Positions 55,610 to 64,000 of a stretch of 64,000 nucleotides of DNA are shown in pieces (position 1 is the first letter of the stretch; each line of letters starts with the position of its first letter). The translations under genes and the position numbers were made by a program. The notes below the pieces were generated by a model. The model did no database searches, was not told the origin of the DNA, and saw only the letters and a program-made list of their open reading frames with translations. This DNA is from Carboxylicivirga sp. M1479 (GTDB lineage: Bacteria > Bacteroidota > Bacteroidia > Bacteroidales > Marinilabiliaceae): the NCBI RefSeq assembly GCF_007097485.1, contig NZ_VKDE01000004.1, positions 289,169 to 353,168 on the forward strand. The letters run 5' to 3'.

Positions 55610-56080
55610 ATGAAGAATAATCATTCTACCAGTATCCCGAATGAGGTGCTTAACGAGGTGGTAAGCAAATTAAAAGAGGTAAACACCTTGCTAGAAACAC
55701 ATTTGTTTACCCTAACAAAAGAGGAGCGTCAAACGCTACCGAAAATGGGAGAGAAGACGTTGGCTTTTGTCACCAAGGCTCACGATTACAGTCAGCAGCA
55801 TCCCGAGTTACGCCCATCATTTTCAACGCAGGAAGATTTTGATATTGATGTGGCTGATGCAACTAACTTACTGCCGGCTGAAAGCTTATTGACTAAGTTG
55901 GCCAGTCAGATTAATGATACATCTATGTTAGCAGGAAGTGAAGCGTACACGCAAGCACTGTTATTTTACAACAATGCTAAGTTGGCCGCCAAAAATAGTG
56001 TGCCGGGAGCCAAAGAAATCTATGACGATCTAAGAAGCCGATTTCCCGGACGACCTAAAAAGAAAGAAGTAGCAGAATAA
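55610..56080 (+). CDS. Conserved Bacteroidota protein of unknown function
   Basis: A 156-residue soluble, mostly helical protein without signal peptide. The segments MGEKTLAFVTKAHDYSQQHPEL and AGSEAYTQALLFYNNAKLAAK, with the end PGAKEIYDDLRSRFPGRPKKK, look conserved; I have the impression of a widespread Bacteroidota family of unknown role. The basic tail could touch nucleic acid. It stands alone with its own structured leader and terminator. Confidence 0.72.
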   Translation: MKNNHSTSIPNEVLNEVVSKLKEVNTLLETHLFTLTKEERQTLPKMGEKTLAFVTKAHDYSQQHPELRPSFSTQEDFDIDVADATNLLPAESLLTKLASQINDTSMLAGSEAYTQALLFYNNAKLAAKNSVPGAKEIYDDLRSRFPGRPKKKEVAE

Positions 56081-56087
56081 AGCTGAT

Positions 56088-56115
56088 AATCCGGATGCAG
56101 ACCTCCGGATTTTTT
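56088..56115 (+). terminator. Terminator after the 156-aa gene
   Basis: AATCCGGA (56088-56095) pairs with TCCGGATT and is followed by a T run. The stretch from here to 56564 holds no gene; a perfect 8-bp stem AAAAAGTA/TACTTTTT (56345-56352, 56362-56369) may terminate the convergent kinase gene. Confidence 0.85.
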
Positions 56116-56564
56116 ATTCACCCCAATTGTAATTGAACTATAGGTAGCTTTTATATAACTGTGCCCAATTTATCTCTTCTGGGGTTTGAAATCTAATAAA
56201 GTAGTTAATAACTATTAATTACTTTTCTCTAACTATTTAAAGGTACCACCAAGCAACTAATTTCACTTCTAGAACATTGGCTTAAATATTATTAGTGACT
56301 TGAACTGAGCTGGCATGGTATTAATTAGTTGTTATACGAGTATTAAAAAGTACTTCAGAACTACTTTTTAGTGTGTTGAATGAGCTAAAAGTTTGCGGCA
56401 GACATTGGCTTTGATGCTTAGTAGGTACTTTTTTAGACATAAAAGTAAGAATTCGCAGGTTTTATTTAGCTAGTAAATTGTTTCAACTCATTATTGTGTT
56501 GTTATGTTTATCGTGATATTCTTGTGCGTCTGCATCTTCACTCATCATTACTAAGTTTAAATGT

Positions 56565-59500
56565 CTATTTCGGGTTCAAAGGAATATTGAATTTAAATAC
56601 AGATCCTTTGTCAGGCTCACTTTCTGCCCATAGTTTACCACCGTGTTTCTCCACATATTCCTTTGCTATCTGAAGGCCAAGGCCGCTACCTACTTCACCT
56701 GCTGTACCTTTGATGGATGTGGTATTATTTAGTTCAAATAGCTGCTCTATCTGTTCTTTTGCCATGCCAACACCTTCATCAGCAATTGATATTTCGAGTT
56801 CATTTTCTTTTTGAAGGCAATTGCAATATATATTCCCTCCGTTATGTGAATATTTAATAGCATTAGTTACCAAATTACGAATTGTTGATTCTATCATGTG
56901 TTTATCCGCCGTTATCATCTGCTTATCCAAGCATAAAGTGTGTAAGGTAATGTCTTTTAATTGTAACCTTGAGCTACAGAGTGTTTTAAGTTCTTCAAAC
57001 AAATTAAATATATTAAACTGAGATAATTGAGCACGCTCGTTTAAGAGTGTTGTTTTTCCCCAAGTTACAAGGCTATTTAACATGTCAAATGAGCTATTGA
57101 TATTTTTGAAGATATGGCTAGTTATTTCATCTCGTCTGTCCCATTGTTTCCCATTTGCTTCAATAAGGCCAATCAAAGGTATGTTTCCTCCAATCATGCC
57201 TCTTAAATCGTGGGCCAATACTGAAATAAATTTGTTTCTGGCATCAATTGATTTTGTCAGTTTACTTTCTGCCAATTTTCGTTTAGAGATATCGTGCCAT
57301 CGTGCGTAGATGACTTCTTTGTGATTAAGGTAAATTTTAATTAACTGGATATTAAACCAAAGATCCTGCCCCTTCTTATTTTGATGCACCCAATCAAATT
57401 CATGAAATCCTTTTTTCAAAGTAGCTTCTATCATTTGAGGGCCCTTGATGATAGAAAGAATACCATCGGGCTGATATGGAGGTGATAACTCAAATATCTT
57501 AATTTTCTGAATTTCCTTTTTTGATTTTATCTTCAGAACGTCGATGGTTGCTTGATTGCAATCAATGATGTTTCCATCCTCGAGAATAAGAACAGGATCG
57601 CCCGAGTTCTTAAAAATAGTTTTATAACGATCTTCACTATCCCTTAAGGCTGTCTCAGTACGTTTTAATTCCGTTATATCAGTTATAACCGAAATGATGC
57701 CATCTGATTCATTTTGCCCATTAAAAAAGGATGAATTCATTTGAATATGAATGATGTCGCCAGATTTGGTCTTGAGCCTTGACTCTTGGGAGACTTTATT
57801 CTTTATTTTGAGACCATCTTCTATATTTTTTCCAACTAATTCATATTCTTCAACAGTAGGATAGAAATCGATTGAATCTTTATTGATAACTTCTTCAGGC
57901 TTGTAATTCAATAGACTACATATGTATGGATTCGCAAATACTATTACTCTATTTTTATTTAAAGTTATGCCAACTTGCGATGTATTAAAAATGTTTTTTA
58001 ACAGAAGCTCACTTTCTCTTACTTTTTGTTCGGCTTCTTTTAATTCCGTAATATCTCTCACCAAGCCTAAGAGATAAGTGGCATTACCATTTGTGTCAAA
58101 TTCAAATTCGCCAATGGCATGTATGTATTTGATGATATTATCGTTAAAAGTAAGCCTGTATTCAACATTATAGAATTCATTGTTTTTTATCGCATAATCC
58201 AAAGCCCTGTGTACCCGCTCTCTGTCTTCAGTGTGTACAGTCTTAATAAAGTCATCAAATGATTTGTGCTTTTCAGGGGTAGATCTGAATATTTTGAAAT
58301 ATTCATCCGATCCGGTAACATAATCTGTTTCTTTAAACCACTCGAAATTACCAACAAGTCCTATTTTTTGTGCTTTTATTAGCTTATTACTTAATGATTT
58401 TAATTGAAGTTCTGCCTCATGCTCTTTGGTAATATCATGAACCATTCCTAAGAGATAGGTTGGCCTGTTATTTTTGTCGAATTTAAACTCACCAATTTCA
58501 TGTATATATTTATGTATACCTGAAGGTGTTTTAATACGGTATTTTATTTCATACGATCCATCACCTTTTTGGGCATTACCCTGTATTGTCATCACTCTTT
58601 CACGATCCTCAGGGGATACAACATCCAGAAAATCTTTACGAGTATGCTGTGCAGGTTTAATTCCATAGATATTATAATACGCGTCCGATCCTTTGGCATA
58701 CTTATCGCCTATGAAGAATTCGAAATAGCCAATTGAAGCCAGAGATTGAGCTTTAGCCAATTTTGCACTCATCGACTTGAGTTCCAGCTCTTGCTTTTTT
58801 CTTATGGATATATCGCGCCAAATAGAATAGGAATATATTTCGCCATCTATCTCGAACCTGGTAATTGCTACGTTAGCCCATTTTTCCAGACCGGTTTTTG
58901 TTTTAAATAACCAGTCAAAGCTCGATTGGCCCATTGTTAAGGCTAATTGCGTATAGTAAGTTGCTTTATTTTTTGATAGCTGGCCATCTGGCTGATATTC
59001 GGGTGATACGTCTTCCGGGCGATGATTTAGTAATTCCTGCTTAGAGTCGTACCCCAACATATCAACAGCGGCCTGATTGCAGTCAATGGCTTTATAGTCC
59101 TTTCTGAGAATAACCGCATCAAACGATTCTTCAAACAAAGCCCGGTAATGACTTTCTTTAACAGCTATCTTCTTCTTCTCTTCGAGTAACTCCTGTTGAT
59201 AAATCATACGAGGGGTGATATCAACAATTTGCGTATTTAAATAAAGTGGCTCATTATTCACACCTCTTACTAGTGTAACATATAGATTAGCCCAGGCAGT
59301 ATTACCACTTTTCGTTATGTATCTTTTTTCGAGATGATAAAACTTAATATCACCGCCAAGTAATTGATCTAGTAATTCCAGGTTGTTTTCTACATCATCC
59401 GGGTGCGTTATATCTCGAAAATTTTTACAAAGTAGTTCATTTTCAGTGTAACCAAATATATGGCAAGCAGCCTTGTTGATAGTTAAAAATGTCCCATCCA

Positions 59501-60437
59501 ATGATGCCAGTACCATTCCAACTCCTGAATACTTAAAGGTATCTTTAAATTTCTGTTCACTTTGCTCTAATGCAATGGCAGCTTTCTTTTGTTTAGTTAT
59601 ATCTCTTGAGGTTCCCATAACCGATTGAGGCTTTCCATCAGGGCCTTTTATGATGGACATGGATTCCTGACTCCAGATATAGCTAAGGTCTTTTTTTTGA
59701 AGTTTTACATCTATGGTAAATGGTTCCCAGCCCTGTGGGTTTTCATTTTTTATATCATTGAGTTTTTTGTTGAGCAAATCATGCAATAGATCAGCAGCAT
59801 CACCTGTGTGAAATGAATCTACAGCGTTTAATTTTAATGTTTCTTCTACTGTATAACCAGTCAGATTATATACCGAAGGGCTCACATGTGTCAAGTTCAT
59901 ATTAATGTCTGCCATCCAAACGACATCACTAATATTATCATTGACGAATTTGTACTGTTTTTGGCTTTCCTTAAGTTCTAGTTGAGCTTTTTTCTGTTGT
60001 GTAATATCGTCAATGGTTAATAATGTGTAATTATTACCGTCAATAGCAATTAATGATGTTGATAGTTGTAATTCTAACCTTTCCTTTTTATTGTCCGCCA
60101 ATACATCCAGGTAACCTTCTTCTTTATAATGTGTTTCTCCAGTTTTAAAAGTATTGTTTACCCGCTTGCGTATGAAACATTCGCTACAATTATCACCAGT
60201 TCCACACACTACTTTTCCATCGCTCCAGCTATTGATGCAATTGAAAACATCTCCGCCTAATCGATTTAAAACCTGACTCTTTTCTTTCGCTGTAAACTCA
60301 AGGCCTGTTCTGTTAATGTTAACAACTTTTCCTTCGTTGTTAACAAGGATTAGTACCACCATTGCATTTTCAAAAATGGCACTCAGTTCTGCGGAAAACT
60401 TCAATGAATCTCTCCCCTCAAATAAATTAGTCTCCAT
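56565..60437 (-). CDS. Soluble multi-PAS sensor histidine kinase
   Basis: A 1290-residue kinase without membrane helices. About eight PAS domains are seen. The first carries a Cys-rich insertion (VFNCINSW, CGTGDNCSECFIRKR). PAS 5 and 6 (starting near 565 and 695) look like recent duplicates, as do PAS 4 and 8 (ending SPEYQPDG and SPPYQPDG). The C-terminus has the dimerisation/His box FISVLAHDLRGMIGG, N-box NLVTNAIKYSHNGG, DEGVGMAKEQ and GSGLGLQIAKEYVEKHGG. No receiver domain or response regulator is beside it. It probably senses a cytoplasmic redox or ligand signal. Confidence 0.9.
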   Translation of the reverse strand: METNLFEGRDSLKFSAELSAIFENAMVVLILVNNEGKVVNINRTGLEFTAKEKSQVLNRLGGDVFNCINSWSDGKVVCGTGDNCSECFIRKRVNNTFKTGETHYKEEGYLDVLADNKKERLELQLSTSLIAIDGNNYTLLTIDDITQQKKAQLELKESQKQYKFVNDNISDVVWMADINMNLTHVSPSVYNLTGYTVEETLKLNAVDSFHTGDAADLLHDLLNKKLNDIKNENPQGWEPFTIDVKLQKKDLSYIWSQESMSIIKGPDGKPQSVMGTSRDITKQKKAAIALEQSEQKFKDTFKYSGVGMVLASLDGTFLTINKAACHIFGYTENELLCKNFRDITHPDDVENNLELLDQLLGGDIKFYHLEKRYITKSGNTAWANLYVTLVRGVNNEPLYLNTQIVDITPRMIYQQELLEEKKKIAVKESHYRALFEESFDAVILRKDYKAIDCNQAAVDMLGYDSKQELLNHRPEDVSPEYQPDGQLSKNKATYYTQLALTMGQSSFDWLFKTKTGLEKWANVAITRFEIDGEIYSYSIWRDISIRKKQELELKSMSAKLAKAQSLASIGYFEFFIGDKYAKGSDAYYNIYGIKPAQHTRKDFLDVVSPEDRERVMTIQGNAQKGDGSYEIKYRIKTPSGIHKYIHEIGEFKFDKNNRPTYLLGMVHDITKEHEAELQLKSLSNKLIKAQKIGLVGNFEWFKETDYVTGSDEYFKIFRSTPEKHKSFDDFIKTVHTEDRERVHRALDYAIKNNEFYNVEYRLTFNDNIIKYIHAIGEFEFDTNGNATYLLGLVRDITELKEAEQKVRESELLLKNIFNTSQVGITLNKNRVIVFANPYICSLLNYKPEEVINKDSIDFYPTVEEYELVGKNIEDGLKIKNKVSQESRLKTKSGDIIHIQMNSSFFNGQNESDGIISVITDITELKRTETALRDSEDRYKTIFKNSGDPVLILEDGNIIDCNQATIDVLKIKSKKEIQKIKIFELSPPYQPDGILSIIKGPQMIEATLKKGFHEFDWVHQNKKGQDLWFNIQLIKIYLNHKEVIYARWHDISKRKLAESKLTKSIDARNKFISVLAHDLRGMIGGNIPLIGLIEANGKQWDRRDEITSHIFKNINSSFDMLNSLVTWGKTTLLNERAQLSQFNIFNLFEELKTLCSSRLQLKDITLHTLCLDKQMITADKHMIESTIRNLVTNAIKYSHNGGNIYCNCLQKENELEISIADEGVGMAKEQIEQLFELNNTTSIKGTAGEVGSGLGLQIAKEYVEKHGGKLWAESEPDKGSVFKFNIPLNPK

Positions 60438-60485
60438 ACAATAAAAAAGTTTGCGAATTTTGGATATATCCTATTTGGCACGGTA

Positions 60486-60493
60486 CAAAGGTA
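60486..60493 (-). promoter_or_regulatory. Bacteroidota -7 box for the PAS kinase gene
   Basis: TACCTTTG on the minus strand fits TAnnTTTG and lies 48 bp before the ATG at 60437. The stretch 60494-60766 shows no gene. Confidence 0.4.
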
Positions 60494-60766
60494 TTATTAA
60501 GTGATTTGTATTCATCATACTTTGTAATTAATTAAGCAGTACAAAAGGGTTGTTTTGAGCTTCGTTTTGTATGTGCACATACTATTTATAAAAGCCTTGC
60601 TTGGTGTTTGCTTACTACACTGTCATACTGCCTGCTTATATAATTTCATATTGAGTGAGCAGAGCTTTTTAGTTAGAACGCTGTGACAATACTGTTAGAA
60701 TTGATTGTCTGCAAGTAGTCTACTCGTACTTTTTTAGTATAGCATTAAAGTTTGTTTCTAGCAGTG

Positions 60767-61195
60767 TGTCGGACTTATACATTTAAGCCCCTGAGAATCG
60801 AATATTTCGACAACAGTCTCGAATAGGGGTCAAGAAAAAAAGCTAAAAAGTGCTTAAGTCCGACAGGCTCCTATTAAATTTTTAAGCATGACTACATAAT
60901 CTTTAAGTATGGCATTATCAATGCTTATGTCGGCATACATTTTCCTGAGCTTCCGGTTCTCTTCTTCAAGCTCCTTTATGCGTTGCAATTGATGAGTTTT
61001 TATTCTGGAATACTTATTCCGCCAATTATTAAATGTAGCCTTGGGCATACCATACTTGCGGCATAAGTTGTTGGTATCAATACCATTTTTAAATTCCTTC
61101 AAGATTTTTACGATCTGGCTCTCTTTATTTCGTGCTTTCTTCATGTTGTTTTTGACTGCTTAAAATTTATCTACTTTTAAAGCGTCCGATTTTCA
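60767..61195 (-). mobile_element. IS3-family remnant (orfA only) with 99-bp terminal-repeat element
   Basis: The orfA-type gene is intact but no orfB follows. A perfect 11-bp inverted repeat TGTCGGACTTA/TAAGTCCGACA (60767-60777, 60855-60865) bounds a 99-bp segment directly after orfA. A related TCGGAC-containing sequence near 61180-61195 may be the other IS end. The remains suggest internal deletion of orfB or a MITE-like derivative. No target-site duplication was recognised. Confidence 0.6.
60854..61144 (-). CDS. IS3-family transposase OrfA-like protein
   Basis: A 96-residue helix-turn-helix protein (IVKILKEFKNGIDTNNLCRKYGMPKATFNNWRNKY) followed by a leucine-zipper-like helix (RIKELEEENRKLRKMYADIS), the standard IS3 OrfA layout that binds IS ends. 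The final residues (GACRT-stop) are encoded by the terminal inverted repeat, so the original C-terminus was probably lost. Without orfB the element cannot move on its own. Confidence 0.8.
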   Translation of the reverse strand: MKKARNKESQIVKILKEFKNGIDTNNLCRKYGMPKATFNNWRNKYSRIKTHQLQRIKELEEENRKLRKMYADISIDNAILKDYVVMLKNLIGACRT

Positions 61196-61251
61196 GTGAA
61201 GGCTATGACGTTGCTAATAAAACATTCATTGTAAAACATTTATTAAATGCG

Positions 61252-62307
61252 CTAAACCTTAAAAAAACTAATGATATTTTTTAACTTTTCGGCTTGTTGT
61301 TCAAGTTCTAAAGAGCTATCAGTAAAGTGTTTCGCATTTAATTTATTTTGTTGCATCACTTCACTCATTTCACATACTGCAAAGTTAACTTCTTCAATAT
61401 CGGTTTGCTGTTCTCTAGTGGCCTGTGTTATGGCTATAACCTGATTGGATGCTTTTTGAATTCCGGGGAGTAATTCATTTAGTAACTGATTAGATTTTAA
61501 TGAAACTGATTTAACATCGTTTGTAATAGTACCAATACCATTGGAAGCCAGCTGACTTTTATTAGCAAGACTTCTAACTTCATCAGCAACCACATTAAAT
61601 CCTCTGCCATGCACGCCAGCCCTTTTTGCTTCGATAGATGCATTTATTGCTAAAACATTCGTTTGAGAAGCAAGTTCATAGATGATATCCACTTCGGCTA
61701 CAATGTTCTTAATTGAATTGATGCTTTCTTTACCCGTTCGATATAAAGCATTAATACTTGTCATCGCTTGTGAGGTCAATTCTTCTGTCTGAATGGCATA
61801 TGCATGGTTTTTGGAACTTCGTGTGGCAATTCGATTAATGTTATTAGTGATTAAATTAGATGCTTCGGCTTGCTGGTTTGCGCCTTCAAACAATTCTTTG
61901 GTATTTGTGCTGATCATCTGGCTTGCATATGTTATTGCAGAAGCTTCTTCAGCAATATTGATAATCACTCTTTTGATATTATCAATCATTTGCGATAACG
62001 AATTCGTTAATTCTCCTATTTCATCATCAGAATTCAAAGTAAACGTTTGCTGAAAATCACCGTTGGCTACCGTTGTTGTATATTTATTTATCTTTTTGAT
62101 TGTTTGGATAAGGGTTACTTTACCAATTATATAGGATGCATAGCCAACGAGTATTCCGGCAACTAAACACAAGCCAGTAAAGCTTAGAGCTAATGTATTG
62201 GATTTGAATTTGATAAATAAAGGTGCTATTAGACGAAAGATAGTGCCTACTAGTATCCCAAATAGCAAGGAATAAGTTTTGTAATTTTTAATGATGCTTT
62301 TATTCAC
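61252..62307 (-). CDS. Methyl-accepting chemotaxis-type signalling protein without sensor domain
   Basis: A 351-residue protein. Two N-terminal membrane helices lie close together (about 12-32 and 40-62), leaving almost no periplasmic part. A HAMP-like region follows ([32 protein letters not shown]). The signalling domain has the hairpin tip [38 protein letters not shown]. It can signal to CheA/CheW if these exist elsewhere in the genome; none are in the window. It lies downstream of a YfiR-like gene, which could provide the periplasmic input. Confidence 0.88.
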   Translation of the reverse strand: MNKSIIKNYKTYSLLFGILVGTIFRLIAPLFIKFKSNTLALSFTGLCLVAGILVGYASYIIGKVTLIQTIKKINKYTTTVANGDFQQTFTLNSDDEIGELTNSLSQMIDNIKRVIINIAEEASAITYASQMISTNTKELFEGANQQAEASNLITNNINRIATRSSKNHAYAIQTEELTSQAMTSINALYRTGKESINSIKNIVAEVDIIYELASQTNVLAINASIEAKRAGVHGRGFNVVADEVRSLANKSQLASNGIGTITNDVKSVSLKSNQLLNELLPGIQKASNQVIAITQATREQQTDIEEVNFAVCEMSEVMQQNKLNAKHFTDSSLELEQQAEKLKNIISFFKV

Positions 62308-62441
62308 GGTTTTAATCTATTATGGTATTATTCCAAACTCGTGTTGATTTCGAATAATTAGTTTGTGCCTTACTGTTTTTATGTAAGGAAGTATGGTGTC
62401 TCGTTATTTTCGCTTTGTGGGTGTCATTGTATGAGGCATAA

Positions 62442-62481
62442 ATAGACAGGGTTATGAGTGTTATTCATTAGCCCTGTCTAT
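62442..62481 (-). terminator. Hairpin after the YfiR-like gene
   Basis: A perfect 10-bp inverted repeat ATAGACAGGG/CCCTGTCTAT (62442-62451, 62472-62481) lies about 50 bp downstream of the gene. Only a short T stretch follows on the minus strand, so its strength is uncertain. Confidence 0.5.
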
Positions 62482-62531
62482 AAACCCACTAACTGATATG
62501 CATGATGGTGTATTACCAACGTTTAGTAGTA

Positions 62532-63032
62532 TTACATATCAATTACCTCACCCAAATGCAGTAATTTACTGTTATATGCTAAGTCCGATAAGTCGAGATT
62601 TGTTTTGTTAATATAATATTTTAGTTTATCACCTTCTAAATTAAAAGCTATTCCCGCCCCCTTGTTTAATAATGGTACTTCGTCACTTACTAAAAGAACA
62701 GCCGAATTGTTGATTGTAGATTTAATCATCTGTAAGTTCCTGCTTTGCGAAGATGGTATGTAAATGATATTACAGTCCTCAATGGATTTCTGTTGAGATA
62801 TTTTAATTACATCAAAGGAGTTGTTGGTTCGTTTAGATATTTCTTGTAGCGAAAGTAATACTTGTGAATTACCAATAACTCCAATTTTTAAATTTGACTG
62901 ACACTCCCAATTAAATAGTTTAGTAAAATTAAAAATGTATAATGCTTTTAAATCTTCTAGTTTTTTTGCTTTTTGCCCTGCACTACCTAGTGTAATTGCA
63001 AATAAGCATATGCTTAATAACACTGTTTTCAT
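62532..63032 (-). CDS. YfiR/DUF4154-family periplasmic protein
   Basis: A 166-residue exported protein. The signal peptide ends near GSAGQ. The mature part opens with LEDLKALYIFNFTKLFNWE and continues LKIGVIGNSQVLLSL, SQQKSIEDCNIIYIPSSQS and NSAVLLVSDEVPLLNKGAGIAFNLEGDKLKYYINKTN, the complete DUF4154 pattern. In Pseudomonas YfiR represses the YfiN diguanylate cyclase from the periplasm. No cyclase is adjacent here. The ATG at 63032 is preferred to 63053 because it starts a normal signal peptide. Confidence 0.85.
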   Translation of the reverse strand: MKTVLLSICLFAITLGSAGQKAKKLEDLKALYIFNFTKLFNWECQSNLKIGVIGNSQVLLSLQEISKRTNNSFDVIKISQQKSIEDCNIIYIPSSQSRNLQMIKSTINNSAVLLVSDEVPLLNKGAGIAFNLEGDKLKYYINKTNLDLSDLAYNSKLLHLGEVIDM

Positions 63033-63186
63033 ATGATTATAATTTACTTTCATTTGTCATATGGAACTCCCAAATAAATTTTATCATCCTCCTGTGTGAA
63101 AATTTGGATGCTAAATTTACATGGTCGTTTCATGTATTTATAATTTTGTTATTCTCTGACATAGAGTTTGTTTCAAAATAAGTTGT

Positions 63187-63292
63187 AAACGCCAAGAAGT
63201 TAAATTTTCATGTTCATGCTCGAGGCAATAGTCCTGTGTGCTTAGCGTTTGAAGTCAGTTTCATGTACGGGGTTTCCATATCTTAATATGGA
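63187..63292 (-). other. Structured 3' end of IS110-type element
   Basis: AAACGCCAAG (63187-63196) pairs nine of ten with CTTAGCGTTT (63241-63250), and TCCATAT (63275-63281) pairs perfectly with ATATGGA (63286-63292). Both lie in the non-coding stretch after the transposase. In IS1111-type members this end can encode a bridge RNA; whether it does so here is unproven. Confidence 0.4.
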
Positions 63293-63320
63293 TGTTTCAA
63301 CCTCCAGTAAAAATCGACCT

Positions 63321-64000
63321 TTAGGCAACTTCTTTTTTAATCTCTATTTCAACTCCCATTTCTTTCAAGAGCTGAATATGTCTTTTAATTTGTTTTTCCT
63401 TTTTAATCTCTTGTAAATACTCTGCTCCTAGCTCCCTATAAGCTACTTTGTCTTGAAGGATGTAGTAGGCGGCTATCAGGATCTTATGTCCTATTGCTAC
63501 TAATGCTCTTTTCTTACCTCTGCGTCCTACAAGACTATCATACTTACTGCGTAGATAGGTATTTTTTGTTCTCGTTGCTGCCCATGCACATTGCACTAGC
63601 AGAACCTTAAGATATTTATCTCCATGTGTTATTCGGGTGCTTTTTTTTTTACCAGCCGATTCATTGCTTCCCGGAGACATCCCCGCCCATGAAGCTAAAT
63701 GTTGCTCATTTGGAAACTGATCCATATTATTGCCGATCTCCGCTAAAATATATGCCGCTCCTTCCTTGCCAACGCCAGGAAGGGTTGTTAATAACTCAGC
63801 ATCAAGTTCCAATTCACAGTTCGTTAACTGCTTATCTATTTGTTCGTCTATTTCGCTATGATCTCCTGTTTGCTTTCTATTGATGCCTTAACCGTTTGAA
63901 GCATAAATCGATGATGTTCTGTTAATTTGCCTTTCAGAGAAGCTGCAAGCTCTTCTACTGAAGTTTGCATTTTGCCATGACGAAGCTTCACTAGCTCTTT
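63321..64000 (-). pseudogene. IS110-family transposase, frameshifted and cut by the window end
   Basis: The minus strand encodes the C-terminal part of an IS110/IS116/IS902 transposase: LTTLPGVGKEGAAYILAEIG (the Transposase_20 helix-hairpin-helix) and LASWAGMSPGSNESAGKKKS with the conserved Ser region. Upstream, a second frame reads ELVKLRHGKM to LTEHHRFMLQTVKAS, the preceding family segment, and stops at about 63850. The joined protein needs a one-base shift near 63850-63870 (a deletion), since no slippery sequence is seen. The N-terminal RuvC-like part lies beyond the window. Confidence 0.8.

Noticed and set aside
63850..63875. Programmed frameshift in the IS110 transposase
   Set aside because: No A6G, A3C or similar slippery heptamer is present at the junction, and IS110 transposases are normally made from one frame.

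Overview
The window reads as a chromosomal segment of a marine or sediment-type Bacteroidota, most likely of the order Marinilabiliales/Bacteroidales. The evidence is lineage-typical families: SusC/SusD with FecR, DUF5686, DUF5777, DUF4884, PorD/DUF4835 of the type IX secretion system, a Bacteroidota-type omega subunit and an archaeal-like ProS. Putative promoters carry the Bacteroidota -7 element TAnnTTTG rather than a sigma70 -10 box. No rRNA, tRNA, prophage or CRISPR array is visible. Names rest on reading motifs by eye; no database search was run.

Layout. 1-3.3 kb: an outer-membrane DUF5686 protein and a convergent UbiA-like membrane protein. 3.3-9.8 kb: a respiratory or electron-transfer module. 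An FNR-like regulator is divergent to a collagen-linked hexaheme lipoprotein, a monoheme lipoprotein, a DUF5777 beta-barrel, a small cytochrome c, a membrane-anchored heptaheme cytochrome, a four-helix cytochrome b and a ResB-like membrane protein. An FNR-box-like site precedes the module. 9.8-20 kb: housekeeping genes (alpha-oxoamine synthase, bamD, rpoZ, coaBC, porD, recN, fabI, cysD, cysN). 20-36.3 kb: an OmpP1/FadL porin, a Ser-rich lipoprotein, proS, pepT, a peroxiredoxin, pabB, tilS, plsC, a GNAT enzyme, a YbiT-type ABC-F protein with a degenerate second ATPase site, and two conserved proteins of unknown function.

36.5-47.3 kb is a polysaccharide utilisation locus: FecR without its sigma factor, SusC with an STN domain, SusD, an S1 sulfatase, a GH109-type glycosidase and a DUF5077/DUF3472 lipoprotein. 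Together they suggest use of a sulfated, N-acetylgalactosamine-containing glycan. About 470 bp of large imperfect palindromes follow, with repeated CATAGC/GCTATG centres.

47.9-54.1 kb is the most unusual part: six tightly packed minus-strand genes. In transcription order they are a squalene/phytoene synthase-like enzyme, a CrtC-like lipocalin hydratase, an ABC transporter ATPase and permease, a polytopic protein joining an isoprenylcysteine-methyltransferase-like domain to a prolipoprotein diacylglyceryl transferase-like domain, and a fold-type-III PLP decarboxylase homologue lacking the PLP lysine. I infer an undescribed isoprenoid-lipid synthesis, modification and export system.

54.4-64 kb: an outer-membrane barrel protein, a conserved small protein with a structured leader, a soluble histidine kinase with about eight PAS domains, an IS3 remnant, a methyl-accepting-type protein, a YfiR-like protein and a frameshifted IS110 transposase running off the window end.
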